From: Angelobacter sp036557225
Lineage (GTDB): Bacteria; Acidobacteriota; Terriglobia; Terriglobales; Acidobacteriaceae
DNA length: 64,000 bases
Reading direction: 5' to 3'
NCBI GenBank assembly: GCA_036557225.1
Contig: DATBHX010000021.1
Location: 10,131-74,130, forward strand
Part shown: piece after piece, positions 60,443 to 64,000 of the stretch
How positions within the stretch are numbered: the stretch's first letter is position 1
How the letters are laid out: each line of letters begins with the position of its first letter
Notes under the pieces: model-generated
What the model saw: only the letters and a program-made list of their open reading frames with translations
The model's database searches: none
What the model was told of the DNA's origin: nothing
Translations under genes and position numbers: made by a program

Positions 60443-60826
60443 GCTCAGGATTATGACAGCACCACCTATGCAATTGAAACATTGCCGTGCTAATCCCGTG
60501 GCAGCTACGAATACAACACGGCACCCGCCGGCACAACCTTAGCTGTTTAGACAGGTTCTTCGGCGATCTTTTTGACGTGGCTGAGACCCAATGATTTCAT
60601 CTATATTCAGCAAAATTAAAGTTTTTAATTCGCTTTGACTAGGTTCTGCACCTGCGCTAGACTTCGCAAAAGTAGGATTCAATTTCAAGCAGAAGGCGCG
60701 CGGATTCGGTCATTACCGCTGGCTCTTGCCAATTGAATTTCGCAATGCGCGGCTAAAAAATTCCCGATTTTATTTTTCGATGGGCCCAGCAAGTTAGTTC
60801 ATCGAAAAAAAGGATGATGTGCCGCG
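60443..60826. other. Intergenic region upstream of the 194-residue gene
   Basis: 384 bp, A+T-rich. It contains one good promoter (listed separately) and no supported gene. Confidence 0.4.
60635..60663 (+). promoter_or_regulatory. Sigma70-type promoter for the 60827 gene
   Basis: TTGACT (60635-60640) and TAGACT (60658-60663) at exactly 17 bp spacing. The leader would be about 155 nt. Confidence 0.4.
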
Positions 60827-61411
60827 ATGCAATTAAAGGGTGTGGCCCGCAAGGAGCAGGCGAAACGCCAGCAACGGAAGGCGGCGTTGGGGTTAGTTTT
60901 TTTTTCATCTGGGATTCTGATTGTCGTCGGCGCCCTTGAGCTGTTTATCTTGCGTCATGATCCTAGATTGAATCGCCAAGCCAAACTCACGGCGCACGCG
61001 ACGATAAAGGAACCATTCATCAAGGACGGTCCTCCCAAGCTTGTCACTACGATCAGGAACGCTGGGTCGATTGATGCACACGAGCTCTCCGTGGCCAATC
61101 GGATGGTTACTGGCTATTTCAAATCAGAGGCAGAAGCCTTCGATAAGATGCGCACCGTGAGCCCGGGCATATCCACTACACGTCTAATTCTTGTCGCGGG
61201 GGAGTCTTTCTCTGAGACCTTGGAGTACCCTACGCCATTGACACAGGAAGATCGCGCCAGGCTGGCAATGGGCGCCCTGAGAATGTACTTTTTATCGGAA
61301 TTAACGTACTCCGATGGGTTCGGATCGGTCCATCGCGATCAGGTTTGTGAATACTTCGATCCAGCAATCTCTGCTATGGCTCAATGCGATTCGCGGAACT
61401 CTTCCAACTAG
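60827..61411 (+). CDS. Hypothetical single-pass membrane protein
   Basis: 194 residues. A basic N-terminus (KEQAKRQQRKA) precedes one membrane helix (ALGLVFFSSGILIVVGALELFIL). The rest is an exported domain containing PPKLVTTIRNAGSIDAHELSVANRMVTGYFKSEAEAF, which resembles the Ig-like 'no-loss-of-contact' folds in which a protein contributes conserved Asn-Ala-Gly turns (TIRNAGSIDA). Two cysteines lie near the C-terminus. Not recognised as a named family. The context is gene-poor and may be foreign. Confidence 0.6.
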   Translation: MQLKGVARKEQAKRQQRKAALGLVFFSSGILIVVGALELFILRHDPRLNRQAKLTAHATIKEPFIKDGPPKLVTTIRNAGSIDAHELSVANRMVTGYFKSEAEAFDKMRTVSPGISTTRLILVAGESFSETLEYPTPLTQEDRARLAMGALRMYFLSELTYSDGFGSVHRDQVCEYFDPAISAMAQCDSRNSSN

Positions 61412-61734
61412 CTCCATCTTGCCGATCGCATCGCCGGCCGGGAGGCTCCTTGATCACCTAGGCGCGTTGTGACCGCCACAAACCTATTGATATGAGGCCT
61501 TCAGGCTTCAGCTCTTCACACTGCAACCGCTGTTTTGCACACTCCCGATAGGCTGCTTTCACTTCATCTATCTTTCGAACCACTGTACCCCTGCCACACC
61601 ATCCTCAAGATTAAAAGGTTTAACACTCTGCTAATGAGCGTCTAATTCGCACCTATCAGAATGCCACTGCTCGATATCAGAAGCGGTCGCAGAGCCGCGC
61701 GGGGATATCGGGCTGACACTTAGGAGAAAATACG
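61412..61734. other. Intergenic region before the di-haem peroxidase gene
   Basis: 323 bp with no supported gene; GATATC occurs twice near 61673-61710. Confidence 0.4.
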
Positions 61735-64000
61735 ATGAAACGGGCTTCCGGGATTCGTACGCTTTCACGCGTATGTGCATCTGTCGTGGCTATCGTTACA
61801 GCGATAGGCTACTTCAGTCATGTTCGTGCCCAATCAGCCTCTTTACCGGAGCAGGGGATGGTCATTCCGCTCCGCCCACTCGCCGCACTCTCAACAGTTC
61901 CAGTTCCTCCCGTCTTCGGGATGGAAGGCATTCTCGCCGACAGGACCGCTGCAATACAGCTCGGCAAAGCTCTGTTTTGGGACATGCAGGCCGGCAGCGA
62001 CGATACCCAGGCGTGCGCGAGTTGTCATTTCAATGCAGGCGCGGATAGCCGCGCCATCAATGAAGTCAATCCCGCCGGCGACAACCAATTCGACATGGGC
62101 GGCGCTCCCAACTACCACCTGAAAGCAGGGACATCAGCAGCCGGCTTTGGCGGATACCATGACGGCGACTATCCGTTCCGCAAAGTCGCTAACCCTAATG
62201 ATCGCTTTAGCGTGATTTCAGACGTGAACGACATTACGGGTTCACAAGGCGTATTCGCCACAACCCATGCCCAAGTCATCGTGAACGGCGGCCAGCCTCA
62301 AGATTCCGGAGACGGCAAGGGCTCGAATAACCCGAAGTGCATCACCAGTGGCAGTGACAATGACGGTGGCGACGGCGATCAGGGTATCACCCCGACTTTT
62401 GGTGACCGGAGCGGTAACAACTCCGGCAGCCACTCTCCTTCTCGTGGTCCCGGCAAATCCAACGTCACCACGACCTGCGTGGCCCAATCCAGACCCGCAA
62501 CAGTCTCGATCCGCAACAGCGTGGAAACCGGCAGTTCGGTCGCCGATCCGGTTTTTTCCGTTCCCGATCCGAACGATCCTACCAAGCGGATTAACACACG
62601 CAAGGTAACCGGGCGCAACACCCCCAGCGCGGTTGATGCAGTGTTTAATTTCCGGAATTTCTGGGACGGTCGCGCGCAAAACGAATGCAACGGCGCCAAT
62701 CCTTTTGGCGCTCGTGACGGTTCCACGCACTTGCTGGCGGTGGATGGCGACGGAAAACTCGGCCCGGCGCACGTCGCCATGGCAAATTCCGCACTGTGCT
62801 CGCAATCACTCGGCCCGATTCTCAGCAGCACGGAAATGTCCGCGGACGATCGCAACTTCCACCAGGTGGGCAAGAAGCTGCTGGCGCGCAAGCCTCTGGC
62901 GAAGCAGTTTGTAGATCCAACTGACAGCGTGCTGGGCGCCATGTCCAACGCTCCTGGAAGAGGGCTTACTGCCAGCTATGCCGAACTGATTCAGAAAGCA
63001 TTCCTGCCGGAATGGTGGCAATTCCAATCGCAGCTTTGCCTGGCCGCGGACGGCTCTCTTGCAACGCAAGTAGGCCAGAAGGATGCCTGCCCCGGCGGAA
63101 CCACTGGCTACAGCCAGATGGAATACAACTTCTCGCTCTTCTGGGGCGTGGCGATCCAGATGTATGAGAGCACTTTGATTGCCGATCAAACGCCTTTTGA
63201 CAAGTTCATGGAGCAACAGAAGACGTACAACTTGATTGGCGACAACCACACCCAGAGCTATACGATCCAACTCGAGCCTGGAATTCAGCCCTATTCGGTT
63301 TCCGTTATTGCGCTGGATCCGCTGGCGGATTTCAGTGATCAGGACATGGCGTATGCCTTTGACTACGGCGATGGCCGCGTGATGGGCGTAGGTCTTGACA
63401 ACGGACAGATCGATTACGCGAGCGGTAGATTGACCCTGCTCTTTGGCCTTCCGCCGGTCTCTACATTCCCGGTGAAGATCAGCTACTCGGTCGGGCCAAC
63501 GCCTCTCACCACAGGTCAGCTTCGTGGGCTTCTCGTCTTCCAAACTAAAGGCCGTTGCGTGAATTGCCACGGTGGCCCCGAACTCTCCAATGCATCCGTC
63601 GGGACCGTCAGCACCGTTGGTCCTTCGGAACGTATGGTCATGGCCGATATGCAAGTCCGTGTCTATGACACCGGCTATTACCACATTGGTGTGCGGCCAA
63701 CGGCGGAGGACCTGGGCCTGGCAGGAACGGATCCAATCGCCGGCAAATCGCTCTCGCAGTCGGAATATCTGCGTGAGAGAGTCTGCAATAACCCCGCGGA
63801 AGCCATCATGATTCCCGGTCGCCCCAGCGACGGAATCTCCATGGCGCCATTGAGTTGCAGCGACCAGATTGCGAACGGCGGCTTCTTTAAAGCTCCGCAA
63901 CTTCGCAATGTTGCCCTCACCGCTCCGTACTTTCACAACGGCAGCCAATTAACGCTGGAGCAAGTGGTCGAGTTCTACAACCGTGGCGCCGACTTCAACA
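61735..64000 (+). CDS. Di-haem cytochrome c peroxidase/MauG-like protein (3' end outside window)
   Basis: ATG at 61735 with AGGAG 8 bases upstream; open to the end of the window (755 codons). Signal peptide (MKRASGIRTLSRVCASVVAIVTAIGYFSHVRAQ). First haem motif CASCHF in QLGKALFWDMQAGSDDTQACASCHFNAGADSR, second CVNCH in QLRGLLVFQTKGRCVNCHGG. NFRNFWDGRAQNECNGANPFG and APYFHNGSQLTLEQVVEFYNRGADFN are family landmarks. Ordinary members are about 350-450 residues; this one is nearly twice as long, with an Asp/Ser/Gly-rich insert after the first haem and a large insert (about residues 420-590) before the second. Periplasmic or surface electron transfer or oxidation is likely. Confidence 0.85.
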   Translation, partial: MKRASGIRTLSRVCASVVAIVTAIGYFSHVRAQSASLPEQGMVIPLRPLAALSTVPVPPVFGMEGILADRTAAIQLGKALFWDMQAGSDDTQACASCHFNAGADSRAINEVNPAGDNQFDMGGAPNYHLKAGTSAAGFGGYHDGDYPFRKVANPNDRFSVISDVNDITGSQGVFATTHAQVIVNGGQPQDSGDGKGSNNPKCITSGSDNDGGDGDQGITPTFGDRSGNNSGSHSPSRGPGKSNVTTTCVAQSRPATVSIRNSVETGSSVADPVFSVPDPNDPTKRINTRKVTGRNTPSAVDAVFNFRNFWDGRAQNECNGANPFGARDGSTHLLAVDGDGKLGPAHVAMANSALCSQSLGPILSSTEMSADDRNFHQVGKKLLARKPLAKQFVDPTDSVLGAMSNAPGRGLTASYAELIQKAFLPEWWQFQSQLCLAADGSLATQVGQKDACPGGTTGYSQMEYNFSLFWGVAIQMYESTLIADQTPFDKFMEQQKTYNLIGDNHTQSYTIQLEPGIQPYSVSVIALDPLADFSDQDMAYAFDYGDGRVMGVGLDNGQIDYASGRLTLLFGLPPVSTFPVKISYSVGPTPLTTGQLRGLLVFQTKGRCVNCHGGPELSNASVGTVSTVGPSERMVMADMQVRVYDTGYYHIGVRPTAEDLGLAGTDPIAGKSLSQSEYLRERVCNNPAEAIMIPGRPSDGISMAPLSCSDQIANGGFFKAPQLRNVALTAPYFHNGSQLTLEQVVEFYNRGADFN

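Noticed and set aside
1..64000. CRISPR array, transposase or integrase gene
   Set aside because: None was recognised on either strand in reading the window.

Overview
The window looks like a chromosomal stretch of an Acidobacteriota bacterium, probably Terriglobia. This is inferred from several things: moderately high GC, a 1170-residue Oar-like TonB receptor with an N-terminal carboxypeptidase-regulatory domain, an intergenic repeat of a kind I associate with these genomes, and overall gene style. No rRNA gene or other decisive marker is present, so the assignment is tentative. Coding is dense on both strands up to about 57.8 kb and clearly sparser after a tRNA-Arg gene.

Layout. 1-6.6 kb: the 5' part of an MHS-family transporter, then a complete branched-chain amino-acid ABC system (binding protein, LivH, LivM, LivG, LivF) in one operon. 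6.7-13.3 kb: a secreted phosphoesterase-like lipoprotein with altered metal ligands, a membrane protein, a Nudix hydrolase fused to membrane helices, a small lipoprotein, and an APC permease overlapping a PLP aminotransferase. 13.3-21.3 kb: TonB receptor, cobalamin-dependent methionine synthase, TatA. 21.4-26.8 kb: a signalling block with an OmpR-type regulator and kinase, two stand-alone receivers and a Spy-like periplasmic protein between them. 26.9-27.8 kb: YtxH-like and DUF948-like membrane proteins.

27.8-33 kb holds the front of the division/cell-wall (dcw) cluster on the minus strand: mraZ, rsmH, a 49-codon gene, ftsL, ftsI. The mraZ promoter carries two sets of 10-bp-spaced MraZ-box-like repeats. 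The cluster stops after ftsI. The gap between ftsI and the convergent DUF948 gene is filled exactly by a 437-bp unit: an S23/IVP-type four-helix-bundle gene bounded by 37-bp inverted repeats matching at 36 of 37 positions. Its start and stop codons touch the repeats. This is the strongest candidate for a poorly described mobile or RNA-based element.

33-42.3 kb: a TolC/HlyD/RND efflux operon, an AlkZ-like glycosylase and UvrB. 42.3-49.3 kb: a repeat-rich intergenic region, a secreted GH18-like chitinase, phosphoglycolate phosphatase, a fused alpha-beta 2-oxoacid dehydrogenase E1, and a PafA/NPP-type phosphatase. 49.3-55.2 kb: a Rieske oxygenase, two tandem FAD oxidoreductases and a divergent GcvT-like protein, which together suggest oxidative demethylation coupled to folate. 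55.2-57.7 kb: an alpha/beta hydrolase with a helical-repeat tail, DUF486, a zinc-ribbon protein and a methyltransferase.

After tRNA-Arg(CCG) at 57.8 kb come a frameshifted PD-(D/E)XK nuclease remnant, an orphan DUF1634 gene, a phosphoesterase-like C-terminal remnant, an MgtC/DUF4010 membrane protein, a hypothetical protein, and a large di-haem cytochrome c peroxidase-like gene that runs off the end. This last region looks like a decayed genomic island.
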